Source of the DNA: Omphiscola glabra
Lineage: Eukaryota > Mollusca > Gastropoda > Lymnaeidae
NCBI GenBank assembly: GCA_964017045.1
Contig: OZ024808.1
Location: 17,291,284-17,355,283, forward strand
Reading direction: 5' to 3'
Length of the DNA stretch: 64,000 nucleotides
Positions 48,701 to 60,659 of the stretch are shown piece after piece. Both the position numbers and the translations under genes were made by a program. The notes below the pieces were generated by a model. It had not been told where the DNA came from. It made no database searches and saw nothing but the letters and a program-made list of their open reading frames with translations. Within the stretch, counting starts at the first letter, position 1. Every line of letters begins with the position of its first letter.

Positions 48701-50998
48701 GACGTGGTGCTTTCACATAATGTCGCTGTATGTAGGTGGTGCTTTCACATAATGGTGCTGTATGGACGTGGTGCTTTCACATAATGTCGCTGTATGTAGT
48801 GGTGCTTTCACATAATGGTGCTGTATGGACGTGGTGCTTTCACATAATGGTGCTGTATGTACGTGGTGCTTTCACATAATGGTGCTGTATGGACGTGGTG
48901 CTTTCACATAATGGTGCTGTATGTAGTGGTGCTTTCACATAATGGTGCTGTATGGACGTGGTGCTTTCACATAATGTCGCTGTATGTAGGTGGTGCTTTC
49001 ACATAATGGTGCTGTATGGACGTGGTGCTTTCACATAATGCCGCTGTATGTACGTGGTGCTTTCACATAATGGTGCTGTATGGACGTGGTGCTTTCACAT
49101 AATGTCGCTGTATGTACGTGGTGCTTTCACTCAATGGTGCTGTATGGACGTGGTGCTTTCACATAATGTCGCTGTATGTAGTGGTGCTTTCACATAATGG
49201 TGCTGTATGGACGTGGTGCTTTCACATAATGGTGCTGTATGTACGTGGTGCTTTCACATAATGGTGCTGTATGGACGTGGTGCTTTCACATAATGTCGCT
49301 GTATGTAGGTGGTGCTTTCACATAATGGTGCTGTATGGACGTGGTGCTTTCACATAATGTCGCTGTATGTACGTGGTGCTTTCACTCAATGGTGCTGTAT
49401 GGACGTGGTGCTTTCACATAATGTCGCTGTATGTAGTGGTGCTTTCACATAATGGTGCTGTATGGACGTGGTGCTTTCACATAATGGTGCTGTATGTAGT
49501 GGTGCTTTCACATAATGTCGCTGTATGTAGGTGGTGCTTTCACATAATGGTGCTGTATGGACGTGGTGCTTTCACATAATGTCGCTGTATGTAGTGGTGC
49601 TTTCACATAATGGTGCTGTATGGACGTGGTGCTTTCACATAATGGTGCTGTATGTAGTGGTGCTTTCACATAATGGTGCTGTATGGACGTGGTGCTTTCA
49701 CATAATGTCGCTGTATGTAGGTGGTGCTTTCACATAATGGTGCTGTATGGACGTGGTGCTTTCACATAATGTCGCTGTATGTACGTGGTGCTTTCACTCA
49801 ATGGTGCTGTATGGACGTGGTGCTTTCACATAATGTCGCTGTATGTAGTGGTGCTTTCACATAATGGTGCTGTATGGACGTGGTGCTTTCACATAATGTC
49901 GCTGTATGTAGTGGTGCTTTCACATAATGGTGCTGTATGGACGTGGTGCTTTCACATAATGGTGCTGTATGTACGTGGTGCTTTCACATAATGGTGCTGT
50001 ATGGACGTGGTGCTTTCACATAATGTCGCTGTATGTAGGTGGTGCTTTCACATAATGGTGCTGTATGGACGTGGTGCTTTCACATAATGTCGCTGTATGT
50101 ACGTGGTGCTTTCACTCAATGGTGCTGTATGGACGTGGTGCTTTCACATAATGTCGCTGTATGTAGTGGTGCTTTCACATAATGGTGCTGTATGGACGTG
50201 GTGCTTTCACATAATGGTGCTGTATGTAGTGGTGCTTTCACATAATGGTGCTGTATGGACGTGGTGCTTTCACATAATGTCGCTGTATGTAGGTGGTGCT
50301 TTCACATAATGGTGCTGTATGGACGTGGTGCTTTCACATAATGTCGCTGTATGTACGTGGTGCTTTCACTCAATGGTGCTGTATGGACGTGGTGCTTTCA
50401 CATAATGTCGCTGTATGTAGTGGTGCTTTCACATAATGGTGCTGTATGGACGTGGTGCTTTCACATAATGTCGCTGTATGTAGTGGTGCTTTCACATAAT
50501 GGTGCTGTATGGACGTGGTGCTTTCACATAATGTCGCTGTATGTACGTGGTGCTTTCACATAATGTTGCAGTATGGACGTGGTGCTTTCACATAATGTCG
50601 CTGTATGTAGTGGTGCTTTCACATAATGGTGCTGTATGGACGTGGTGCTTTCACATAATGTCGCTGTATGTAGTGGTGCTTTCACATAATGGTGCTGTAT
50701 GGACGTGGTGCTTTCACATAATGTCGCTGTGTGGACGTGGTGCTTTCACTCAATGGTGCTGTATGGACGTGGTGCTTTCACATAATGTCGCTGTATGTAC
50801 GTGGTGCTTTCACATAAGGGTGCTGTATGGACGTGGTGCTTTCACATAATGTCGCTGTATGTACGTAGTGCTTTCACATAATGGTGCTGTATGGACGTGG
50901 TGCTTTCACATAATGTCGCTGTATGGACGTGGTGCTTTCACACAATGGTGCTGTATGGACGTGTTGCTTTCACATAATGGTGCTGTATTGACGTGGTG
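45708..50998. repeat. 5.3 kb satellite of 32-bp units, about 165 copies
   Basis: The unit begins acataatggtgctgtatgga and continues cgtggtgctttc. Two main variants, GGTGCTGTATGGAC and GTCGCTGTATGTAG/C, alternate through most of the array, giving roughly 64-bp dimers. Segment 46261-47170 recurs at 47509-48418, 1248 bases (39 units) apart, marked by the rare variant tactgtatggacatgg. Some units are 31 bases (atgtagtggtgc). The many 60-102 residue frames with MYVVLSHNGAV are by-products of the repeat. Confidence 0.97.
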
Positions 50999-51183
50999 AA
51001 TAATTTCCGCCTCAAGAAAAGTTTCAGGAATATTTTTATTTATTACTGTTCATGTGGTATTTAAATAAATTTTCCTATTGAGTATACTTAATAGAATGTC
51101 AACAGATGGACATGGGTTCTTAACTTAAATATCATCAGTCTTAAGTTTTGTTATTCATCCTGTGTATGCGAAAATGACCAAGT

Positions 51184-51850
51184 CTATATTACACGGTGAG
51201 CACGCAGGTGGCCTGCCAGACCTATTTGTGCCCGGAAAGCTTTTCCGCACGGAGTACACAAGTTGTTTTTGGTCCTAGCAGGATTTGATTCGATCAAGGG
51301 TTTTCTTGCCTTGCCCATTCTTTGGGCGCAAGCGGTGCGCTTATTCTCTGAGGATTTCGCTCCGACAGTGAGTCTACCACGCCAGCTTGCACGGTCCGTG
51401 GCAAGTGTCTCCCACGAATCAAGGTCAAAGTCCGTGGACTCAAATGAACCCTTTAGACTGTCCTTGGAGCGGTTTTTCTGCCCACCAACTGAGCGGTTCC
51501 CCACTGAAGAGTTCACTGAAAAGTAGTCATTTTGGTGGAAATCTGCTGTCTGACAATTTTCGCGACATGTCATGGCCATCTGGCTTTTATTTTTTGTAGG
51601 TTCATGTGGATACTGATACGATCAACGCGTTGTTGGACCTCTGTCTCAGGGACTCTGTCCTGTCATCTTATGCCAATGAGTTTACCTAGGCAGCGTAGAT
51701 GGATATAAAATCTAGCTGTCTAGAATGTCAGCTGTACACCGTCCACGTCTCGGAAACATATAGGATAGATGTTAATACGATTGCCCGATATACCTGCAGC
51801 ATAGTGACAAGACTGATCCCCCTTCGCTCACACACACTTCCAAATGCAAC
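51184..51850 (-). mobile_element. LINE C-terminal region
   Basis: From 51840 downward the minus strand reads VYRAIVLTSILYVSETWTVY, then pieces of the RVP-type segment with stops, and then a 131-residue open frame (51579-51184). That frame has DSWETLATDRASWRGRLTVG and ends NLCTPCGKAFRAQIGLAGH plus LRAHRVI. The C..C..AF.A.IGL..H.R.H tail is a zinc-finger-like end known from many LINE polyproteins. Although open, the frame is a retroelement piece and not a host zinc-finger gene. Confidence 0.8.
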
Positions 51851-52560
51851 ATTTGATTTTAAAATTTGGTTATAATAACAATAAAACATACCTTATTTAA
51901 ACATAAATACAAAATCCTTTGCCTTTTTTTTTCTAATTTACAATTTATCAAAGAAACTTTTTCTAAAACTATTACTGAAAAATTGAATTGGCGTCAATGT
52001 CCAAAAACTAGTTTAAAAATTGGAGAAACTGTCTTCCCGCAAAATTTTGAAAGCAAATTAAATTGCAAAAAAAAATATATCAATATTCATTCACAATATT
52101 GGCAGCATAATGCCTCTAGAAGCGTGAGGCCACTTACATGTATGAGGCCCCCTAGATGCAAATGCCAGGGTGCCCTAGCCTTAAGATGGCACTGCAGATC
52201 ATTCTCAAATCATTCAAATACACAAGTGTAACATTATAAAATTAAAAACCCTTCGCATGTCCGTATGAAACTAACTCTAAGAGAGACAACCTTTGGAACT
52301 ACATTCCACAATGTTGCGTCCCTTTTATGAGCTTTTGTGGGTGTTTATTAAACAACTAAAGAACTCATTTTTTGGAAAAAAATCTCCAACACGGTTTTTT
52401 AAAAATATGTGAATTGAATAAATGATTCTTTTACTAAATCAAAGAAGCCTTAAAAAATACACGAACGCATTTTAATTTCTGTGAAATAAAGGGTTTTGGT
52501 AAGTTGAAATCTAAAATGTATGAAGATAACCGTCAATTGTTTCGAACATTTGATAGTACG
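51851..52560. other. No recognised gene
   Basis: The plus frame at 51866-52231 is unrecognised. A segment at 52115-52160 has a short imperfect duplication of gaggccacttacatgtatga-like sequence. Confidence 0.4.
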
Positions 52561-52569
52561 AAAAACAAC

Positions 52570-53068
52570 GTGTCATTTTGTAACATGTGGGTAGAGAGTA
52601 AGTGCTGGCAGGGGATGGACTGAGGTGATTGTCGTCATTTTGTAACATGTGGGTAGAGAGTAAGTGCTGGCAGGGGATGGACTGAGGTGAGTGTCGTTAT
52701 TTTGTAACATGTGGGTATATGTAAGTGCTGGCAGGGGATGGACTGAGGTGATTGTCGTCATTTTGTAACATGTGGGTAGAGAGTAAGTGCTGGCAGGGGA
52801 TGGACTGAGGTGTGTGTCGTTATTTTGTAACATGTGGGTAGAGAGTAAGTGCTGGCAGGGGATGGACTGAGGTGAGTGTCGTTATTTTGTAACATGTGGG
52901 TATAGAGTAAGTGCTGGCAGGGGATGGACTGAGGTGATTGTCGTCATTTTGTAACATGTGGGTAGAGAGTAAGTGCTGGCAGGGGATGGACTGAGGTGTG
53001 TGTCGTTATTTTGTAACATGTGGGTAGAGTGTAAGTGCTGGTAAGGTATGGACTGGGGTGAGGGGCAT
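52570..53068. repeat. 62-bp tandem repeat, about 8 copies
   Basis: The unit begins tcattttgtaacatgtgggt and continues agagagtaagtgctggcagg then ggatggactgaggtg. Units ending gattgtcg and gtgtgtcg or gagtgtcg tend to alternate. Confidence 0.93.
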
Positions 53069-53069
53069 C

Positions 53070-53880
53070 ATTTCCCCACGGGTTTTATCTAGTCATACTA
53101 AGGAGACATAGACGCGCACGGGTCTTGATAAGACCATCTGGTTATCTAGCTTCGACGGTTGAAAACAAGGGTGGCAAGGGAGTATCTCAGGAAGGAACTC
53201 TCGCCAAACCCCACCCAGTTTGACACGTGGGAAGAGTTGCTAAGCGGCAATGCCTAGACGAGAGAGGGTACGAATTTAAGTTATAGCTGTATCAAAGAAT
53301 TAAGAAAGCTGTGAATTTAACTTGCTTTTGTTGATGATCCAAAAAACTAGACCCTAAACTCAAAGATAGCATTAGTAATTTACAGCATATCTTAAATGTG
53401 TTCGCCAAATATGCTCTATAAATTTCGCCTTTATCTCACCTAGATCAGAACATGGACATAAGTAAGAATTGTAAATATAAAATGTATCTCCTAGGGATAC
53501 AAAAAAAATGGTTTAAAAGTACAAATAATTATCGTTATTAATTTTTACATCATTTTCTGCTTCCTTAAGAAATATCTGTAGAGAGAAAACACCCCTAGAC
53601 AATGATATACATTTGCAATGCTCAAGTTCTTGAGACAATCGAGCAAAACCTAAGCACCGCTGGAAACTCCAAAGGGGAATAACTAAGAATAACTAGTTGC
53701 AGGTTCGTTAAAATTGTAAATGAATTTCAAATTAAAAAAAAAAAAAAAATTTAAATTAAATAATAATAAATAAAATTTTAAAAATCCACTGGCTTCTCAA
53801 AGAGAAGACACACTAGAGATGACCAATGTCCATCCCTAAAGCCAAAGGACCTGGCATGTAATGACACATTTCTCGTTTAT
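53070..53880. other. GC-richer segment then AT-rich DNA
   Basis: Bases 53070-53290 are clearly GC-richer than the surroundings and resemble untranslated retroelement DNA, but I cannot assign a family. Bases 53291-53880 are plain AT-rich sequence with a long A run near 53736. Confidence 0.35.
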
Positions 53881-53884
53881 GATT

Positions 53885-53995
53885 ATTATCAACTGGTTAG
53901 GCTAATTGCAAACAAATTCCCTCTTATAATTTGATTCCACTTCTAGACCACTGTTTGCCCAGAAGTACATTCCTTCCTTCATTTCCTAGTGAAGC
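53885..53995 (-). pseudogene. Decayed C-type lectin exon fragment
   Basis: Read on the minus strand, about 15 codons around 53980-53940 give KEGMYFWANSGLEVE. This matches the stretch before the sugar-binding loop in gene B (EEGKFIWANSGKEID). The expected GQPDN part follows only as degraded DNA with stop codons. No upstream WIGLDD, no cysteines and no splice sites are recognisable. It is best read as the relic of another cluster member, or of the lost lectin exon of some rearranged copy. Confidence 0.6.
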
Positions 53996-54261
53996 AACGC
54001 GCGCTTCTTTACTGAATGATCTTAAATACATGAGTGAATTGAAAATAGAAAACATTTCCTACGTGCAGTTTATTATAAGAAAGTAATCACTCAAATTATT
54101 TTCCAACGTTTTTAAATTGTGTTATTTGGATGTAGTTTTCTTTTATAAAATGAGTTTAAGATTTAAGGAAATGTTATGAAACTACACCGAAAGGTAATAA
54201 ACATTATATGGGATTAATTTCAGGAAAATTGATATAAAATGTCTTACAATATACAATCTTA

Positions 54262-54576
54262 CCTACTATCATACAATGATTACTTACTATCATACAATAC
54301 TTACTTCCTATCATACAGTACTAGCGTACTATCATACACTACTTACCAACTATCATACAATGCTTTCTTACTATTATACAATACTTAACTACTATCATAC
54401 AATGCTTATCTACTATCATACAGTAATAATGTACTATCATACACTACTTACCAACTATCATACAATAGTTACCTACTATCTTACAATGATTACCTACAAT
54501 CATACACTACTTACAAACTATCACACAATACTTACATACTATCATACAATACAAAACTACTATCATACAATACTAA
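54262..54576. repeat. 21-bp tandem repeat, about 15 copies
   Basis: The unit is close to tactatcatacaatgcttac plus one base. The plus frame of repeated YYHTILTxYHT is a by-product. Confidence 0.92.
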
Positions 54577-54779
54577 CTGAACCCTCCTCCGTAACACCCG
54601 TTCTGTGACAGTGCTCTGCATTGGGTTAATCTTGTAGGGATACAGCAATGCTTGAGTAGACATCAAGATGGCCGTCTCACGACGTATATTTCTCCTGAAA
54701 TAATGATTCCATTTGATATAATGTGAGACTGACGTTATCATTGTGTTACTTGGCATACTGTTAAGACACTGATACCGTT

Positions 54780-55341
54780 AAGATATTGACACAAGGAACA
54801 TTGCGACAGCTCCTGTTACGTAGAACACACAGAGAGCACATTGAGACACACACGACACACGCCACTGGATCAAGTAGGCAAAGACGAGTGAGTGAGGCTG
54901 ACGCATTGAGCAGTCCTCCCCAAACAAAGACAGCTGAAGTTAAAGCTACTACTCAGGTCGAATCCTTGGTCACCTTGGCGTGGGAAGGACGAAAAGACGG
55001 GGCATACACTAGTCGGGTGGTTTAGTGGAAAATAAACTGGTTCGAGAAGAACGCGCCTTCGGGGAAACTCGAAGGCGTCCACAAGGGTTTTACCTCTACG
55101 TGGCGTGGCAGACGATTAAGGTGGACGAGACCACCCGAAACTAAACAACCCGGCTCAATGCCTAACTTCCCGACCGAATGACCACTTGGGAAAGGGGACT
55201 AGTGACGCAAAGCTAGTCTCTAATGGGGGGAAGCGTTCTTCCTAGGCCCACAGTAAACATGGCCAGTACAATTATTAGACTTTCAAACATGGAGCTGGCA
55301 ACTCAGTCACTGCCTTCTTCGCTAGTGTCGGGGACAGCTTA
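54780..55341 (+). mobile_element. Probable 5' region of the 55-59 kb LINE
   Basis: The base composition is GC-richer, as in the LINE that follows. The plus frame at 54786-55025 is Thr/Arg/Gln-rich and could be the end of a degraded first frame, but no zinc knuckle is visible. The true 5' end was not identified. Confidence 0.4.
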
Positions 55342-58300
55342 GTGGGAAACGAGATCACTGCCCCTGGGGTGGACAGCCAGAATCCTCTTCTGTCAGCGTC
55401 GGGGGACAGGCTGACGGGGGATATAGCTACTGTAGGTGGCATGCGTGGCGCCAATGGTCGCCCCCCCCTCACTTACATATCTATTATTCAATTGAATGTC
55501 TGTGGCATCAGACAGAAGGGAGGAGAGATCAACAAGCTACTCCACGAGTGGAACTTAGCACTCTTCCAAGAGACTCTACTAATAGGTAAGAGCTTTCATA
55601 TTACAGGTTATTCCTTATACCAATGCAAGTGTACGAATTGCAGATGATTGGCCACAGCAGTAAAAAATTCCCTACCGATGGAAGTGCTTGAGGTGAAGTC
55701 GTGCCAAGACACTGACACCCTCACCATTAGAGTATTAAAAAACAATCAGTATTTTGAATTAACTAATGTTTACAATACACCCCGAAACTCGATCAGTCTC
55801 ACGATCGGCGAAAATCTAAATTTTCAGAGGAAAATAATAGCTGGGGATTTCAACGCCAAGTCACCGGACTGGAGGTATGTTGAGTGTAACGCATCGGTAC
55901 GTTACGTGGAGGATCTGTGTCTCACTACCAACCTCACCCGCTTACAAGACGCAAATAGTGTGCCCACACTATTACATACAGGACTAAGTATGGAGTCCCG
56001 GCCAGATCATACGCTTATTTCAGCGGACCTTGAGTCCAAGCTCAGTCTGGTGGTCTTGGATGAGGTTGGAAGTGACCATAAAGCGATACTCCTCAGAATT
56101 TTTCTAGCTACCACCAAGGCACGCCTTTGGAAAAGGCACTGGCAGTTTCGTAAAGCAAACTGGGCCAAGTACGAAACAGAGGTCGAAGCCAGTTTGGCTG
56201 AGACCCATGCAACAAGACCGAACGATTTAAATGTGGAGTACGAGTTCCTCAAAAGCAAAATTCTCGATGCGGCAAAGAGAACAATTCCGAGAACGAATGG
56301 GAAACAAACCTTCAGGCCTTACTAGAACAAGACTCTGAAGGCGCTGGTAGAGAAAAGAGCAAAAGCACGGAGGAAGGCTGCCAAGAGAAACACACCTGCA
56401 GCTCGAGCAGCGTATTACACCTTGACGGCCCAAGTTCGTGCTGAAGTCTTTAGGACTAAAAAGTCCAAGTGAGAAACTACGTGTGGAAACCTCAACCTCT
56501 TGGACGGAAGGAAGGTCTGGCGATTACTAGATAACCTCTCTGACATGGGTAAGCAGCGAAACATTCGCCCCCTAAAAACATCAGCTGGCACAGAGGCTAG
56601 CTGGCTGGCACAGAGGCTAGCTGGCTGGCACATAGGCTAGCTGGCTGGCACAGAGGCTAGCTGGCTGGCACAGAGGCTAACTGGCTGGCACAGAGGCTAG
56701 CTGGCTGGCACATAGGCTAGCTGACTGGCACATAGGCTAGCTGGCTGGCACAAAGGCTAGCTGGCTGGCACAGAGGCTAGCTGGCTGGCACAGAGGCTAG
56801 CTGGCTGGCACATAGGCTAGCTGGCTGGCACAGAGGCTAGCTGGCTGGCACAGAGGCTAGCTGGCTGGCACAGAGGCTAGCTGGCTGGCACAGAGGCTAG
56901 CTGGCTGGCACAGAGGCTAGCTGGCTGGCACATAGGCTAGCTGGCTGGCACAGAGGCTAGCTGGCTGGCACAGAGGATAGCTGGCTGCACAGAGGCTAAC
57001 TGGCTGGCACAGAGGCTAGCTGGCTGGCACAGAGGCTAGCTGGCTGGCACAGAGGCTAGCTGGCTGGCACAGAGGCTAGCTGGCTGGCACTGAGGCTAGC
57101 TGGCTGGCACAGAGGCTAGCTGGCTGGCACAGAGGCTAGCTGGCTGGCACAGAGGCTAGCTGGCTCCACAGAGGCTAGCTGACTGCACAGAGGCTAGCTG
57201 TGCTCAGCGCGCCGAAGCGCTTAACAGACATTTGCGAAGGTAAGAAACAGTGCCAGAGACACCGACGAAATATGGGCCATCAAGAAACTCCAAAGGTTGG
57301 AATCAGAGCCCAACGAGTGGGCCCACACCAAGAGGTTTTCACGGCACCTTTTACAATGACCGAGTTGCTGACGGCCCTATGAAAGTGAAAAACAGGTAAA
57401 GCTCCAGGACCCGACAGAGTTTGTAATGAAATGCGGGCAAAACGGGAAAACGCACATTACTAGACTCTGTCAACAAGACGTGGACATCAGGCGCCTTGCC
57501 AAAGGCGGGGCAAAAAGCGGTGATTGTCCCTATTCCCAAAGAGGGTAAACCACATGACCAACTGTCTAGCTACCGGCCTATTTCCCTCACATCGTGTGTC
57601 GGAAAAGTAGCAGAGCGAATGGTGAACGCAAGACTCTAATGGTTCTTGGAACGAACCAAGAGCATTCCTACCAACCAAGGCGGCTTCCGCAAGGGGAGGC
57701 AGCCTATGGATTAAGTGATCCGGTTTATCCAAAGCACCACTAATGAGCTTCAGATGAAAAATCATACTGTCGCGGTGTTCTTTGACCTCCAGAACGCGTA
57801 CGATAAAGTCTAGAGGGCAGGTCTGCTGTACAAGTTGCAACAGCTCGGAGTGACAGCCAACATGCACCGGTGGATTCCTTCTTTTCTATCAAATAGTACG
57901 ATATCCACCCGTGAATGGGACAAGGTTTCTAACATGTGTGCAATCGAGGATGGGCTCCCGCAGGGGTCGGCCTTGAGCTGCACCTTGTTCCTGGCGTACG
58001 TGCATGACCTGCAGTCACATTTGGTAACAAAGAACACAATGTTCGCGGATGATTTGGCAATCTGGAGTTTGGGCAAATCCTTCCAGCAGTTGCAGAGCCG
58101 GCTGCAAAAACATCTCACACAGATACAAGACTATGCTCGGAAATGGAGTTTGGTGGTGAATGCGGAAAAGACCGTGTACACAATATTCACTAATGGTAGG
58201 AAAGTGCTCAAAGAAGAAATTGATCTTCACATCTGCGGAAAGTCACTAAAATGGGAAAAATCACCCACGTGTCTGGGTATAAAGCTGGACCAGAAACTCC

Positions 58301-59540
58301 AGCTGCATAACCACGTACGTTAGCTCGGCGTTCGAGCCACGTCTAAACTCAGCCTGGTTAAAAAACTTGCCACCACCACCTGGGGAGCCGATGCAAGACT
58401 CCTGAGAGCTCTTTACCTTGGGAGTGTAAGAGGTGCCATGGACTACAGCCTCCCGGTTCAGGCCTTCGCAAGCTGTACGGTTCTAGAGGGTCTTGACCGG
58501 ATACAAAATCTAGCTCTCAGATTTGTATGTGGGGCGTTACGTGCCACGCCCACGGCTGCTGTGGAAATTATTTCCGACATAGAACATCAGGATAGCTGCG
58601 AACCGCCTGATGTATGTCTGACCCTGTCAAACACAGCAGTTAATAAGTCGAGCCCCCAAAATGCGCAAAAGGAAGCCGCACTAGAGACTATTGAAGTCTA
58701 TAAAGACGACGTGGTGCAAGTCTTCACGGATGGCTCTTATCTTGCCAACGAAAAGCGGGCGGGCTACGGTGCACTCACCCAGTACCCAAAGGGGTACCTC
58801 CAACCCAGGAGATTTCAGGCCCAAGCGGCACGAAAAGCACTGCAACTGAGGCAGAGATCGAAGCTAAATTGATGGGTTTGAAACAAGTGCGCCGTAGACT
58901 AGCTAGACGCAAAATACTTTCATCCATCTCAGTGTTCACCGACTCACAGTGTGCTCTCGAAATTGTGAAGGGGTGCTCTTTGAACACGAAAAGGGTAAAT
59001 GCAATCGTGGAGCTCGTGCGAGACATACAATCACACGGAGGCAAAGTGACCCTTCACTGGATCCCAAGACATGCGGGGATTCCACCACAAGACAGAGCCG
59101 ACTGTCTCGCGAGGCAAGGCCAATGACCCAACTGGGGGCCCAAGCTTGGATTAAAGACCTCTTGCATGAGGAATGGTTAAAAGAATGGGAACAGGGGAAC
59201 ACGGCCCGAAAACTTTACCGGAACATGCCTAGAAACAACCGCAAAGGCGATCAGTGGTGGAGTCTTAAACGCCACCAGCAGAGTCTCATCACTCAGATGA
59301 GAACAGAACATTGCCCTACCCGCAGCTATCTGAATAGGTTGCACCCACTGCGGGCCCGAGCTGCCGCCACTGTGACCAGGCACCGGAGACAATCGAGCAC
59401 CCTCTAGCCGAGTGCTCAACGCTGGCGACTGGCGTGACTGGGGTCCTCCCAGCCAACCATGTCAAGAGTCTTATCTACGGGACTGCCCACCAGATGAGGC
59501 AGGCCTGTACCTTATTTGCCGGGGCCATTAAAGAGCAATA
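55342..59540 (+). mobile_element. Near full-length I-like LINE: endonuclease, RT, RNase H, zinc knuckle (broken)
   Basis: Domains appear in the order expected of the I group. The endonuclease (about 55470-56100) has IIQLNVCGIRQKG, FQET, IAGDFNAKSPDW, SRPDHTLIS and GSDHKAIL. The reverse transcriptase (57390-58320) has KAPGPDRVCNEM, SYRPISLTSCVGK, FFDLQNAYDKV, GLPQGSALSCTLF and MFADDLAIW. RNase H (58690-59125) has VFTDGSY, TEAEIEA, FTDSQCAL and WIPRHAG..DRAD, so all four acidic positions are visible. A C-terminal CRHCDQAPETIEHPLAEC gives a CCHC knuckle. In-frame stops (55645, 56323, 56470, 57811 and 58321 among others) and at least two frameshifts make it inactive. A 20-bp tandem array (56580-57200) splits it between endonuclease and polymerase. 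The copy is on the strand opposite the lectin genes. Confidence 0.88.
56580..57200. repeat. 20-bp tandem array inside the LINE, about 31 copies
   Basis: The unit is ctggctggcacagaggctag, with single-base variants (cataggctag, ctgactggca). LINE coding sequence ends in the same words on the left (acatcagctggcacagaggc) and resumes on the right with tgtgctcagcgcgccgaagc. The array therefore grew from LINE sequence after insertion. Confidence 0.95.
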
Positions 59541-59544
59541 GCTC

Positions 59545-60070
59545 TGTCCTTTTCAGTGAATGTAATATTTCAGTTGCAAATAACGTTGTCTGCTTCAAGC
59601 GTTGGAGATTTTTGGTTTGGTTTGGTGGGGGGGATGGGGTATTTCCGATTGGCTCTGAAAATATTACGTCATTTGTTTTCATAAACGGATGAAATTATGA
59701 CCCTCGTTACTTTCACCTGACACTGGGATAAATAATTGCGTTGTAGATTTAAAAAAAAATAAAACAATTCCGCGTATAGATAACTGTATAGATACGTGTA
59801 TAAGTATATATAACTGTATAGATAAGTGTATATATAATTGTATTGATAACTGTATGGATAAAATACTGCAAAGACCATTGTTAATTTTTCTGTTTATCTA
59901 AGGAAAAAAAGTATCTCAAAAGTTCTGAAAGGAATATCAGTTCTTTAGAAGGAAGCTACATATCTGTGTATATATCTACACATTACACATACGCATTTTG
60001 CAACTTGTTCTTGTATTGAACTTTTGTAATAAGTCTGATTTCTGATAAATATTTTATTCTTTTTAATTTA
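59545..60070. other. AT-rich DNA with a small degenerate repeat
   Basis: Loose tgtatagataactgtata units lie at about 59765-59860 and give a Tyr-rich minus frame. Nothing else is recognised. Confidence 0.45.
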
Positions 60071-60073
60071 AAA

Positions 60074-60263
60074 CATCGGTTATCAACCTGTGGGTCTCGT
60101 CGCCCTTTGGGCGTTGAACGACCTTTACACAGTGATCGCCTAATATCATCGGAAAACACATATTTATGAAGTAGCAAAGAAAATAATTTTATGCTTGTGG
60201 GATCACCACAACATGATGAACTGTATTAAATGGTCGTGGCATTAGGAAGGTTTAGAACTACTG
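60074..60263. mobile_element. 190-bp hAT-like miniature element, perfect target duplication
   Basis: It starts catcggttatcaacctgtgg and ends ggaaggtttagaactactg. The flanks are both atttaaaa (60066-60073 and 60264-60271). In reverse orientation it is of the same family as the elements at 41703 and 60516 (aaccttcctaatgccacgac). Confidence 0.8.
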
Positions 60264-60515
60264 ATTTAAAACATGCTTGAGAATCCTTTCAACCTGTAAC
60301 ACTAAAAACGCTAACTTTTCAATGCTTGCATACAATGTTTACAATAACTACAAACATGTTCACGTTATTCTGTTAACATCACCTTCTCACGAGATCCTTT
60401 TCTCCAGCAAACAGTAACTGGTGTGATTCTAGCGACGGACGAATTAAGAAATTAATTTAGCTCTTATACACAAGATCCTCCTAGAAAATGGTTTGAAGAC
60501 TATAAAAGTTAGAAT

Positions 60516-60654
60516 CAGGCGTTCTCAACCTTCCTAATGCCGCGACCCCTTAATACACGACCTCCAAAGATAAAAATGTTTTTTTTGTTTCTACTTCATA
60601 ACTGTAGAGTAGACCCCTGGGAATGGGTCGCAACCCACAGGTTGAGAGCCACTG
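60516..60654. mobile_element. 139-bp hAT-like miniature element
   Basis: It starts caggcgttctcaaccttcct and ends caggttgagagccactg, giving inverted ends of the CAGTGGTTCTCAACC type. The flanks agttagaa and agttagac match at seven of eight bases if the left boundary is shifted by one. Confidence 0.7.
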
Positions 60655-60659
60655 AGTTA

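Noticed and set aside
45883..50849. Many MYVVLSHNGAVCTWCFH frames
   Set aside because: By-products of the 32-bp satellite (three units give 32 codons). No start context, no splice signals and no non-repeat sequence.
51184..51579. Host C2H2 zinc-finger gene
   Set aside because: The upstream VYRAIVL..SETWT and WETLATDRASWR motifs show it is the C-terminus of a LINE polyprotein.
54262..54576. CRISPR-like regular spacing
   Set aside because: The whole unit repeats, with no unique spacers between fixed repeats. It is a eukaryotic minisatellite.
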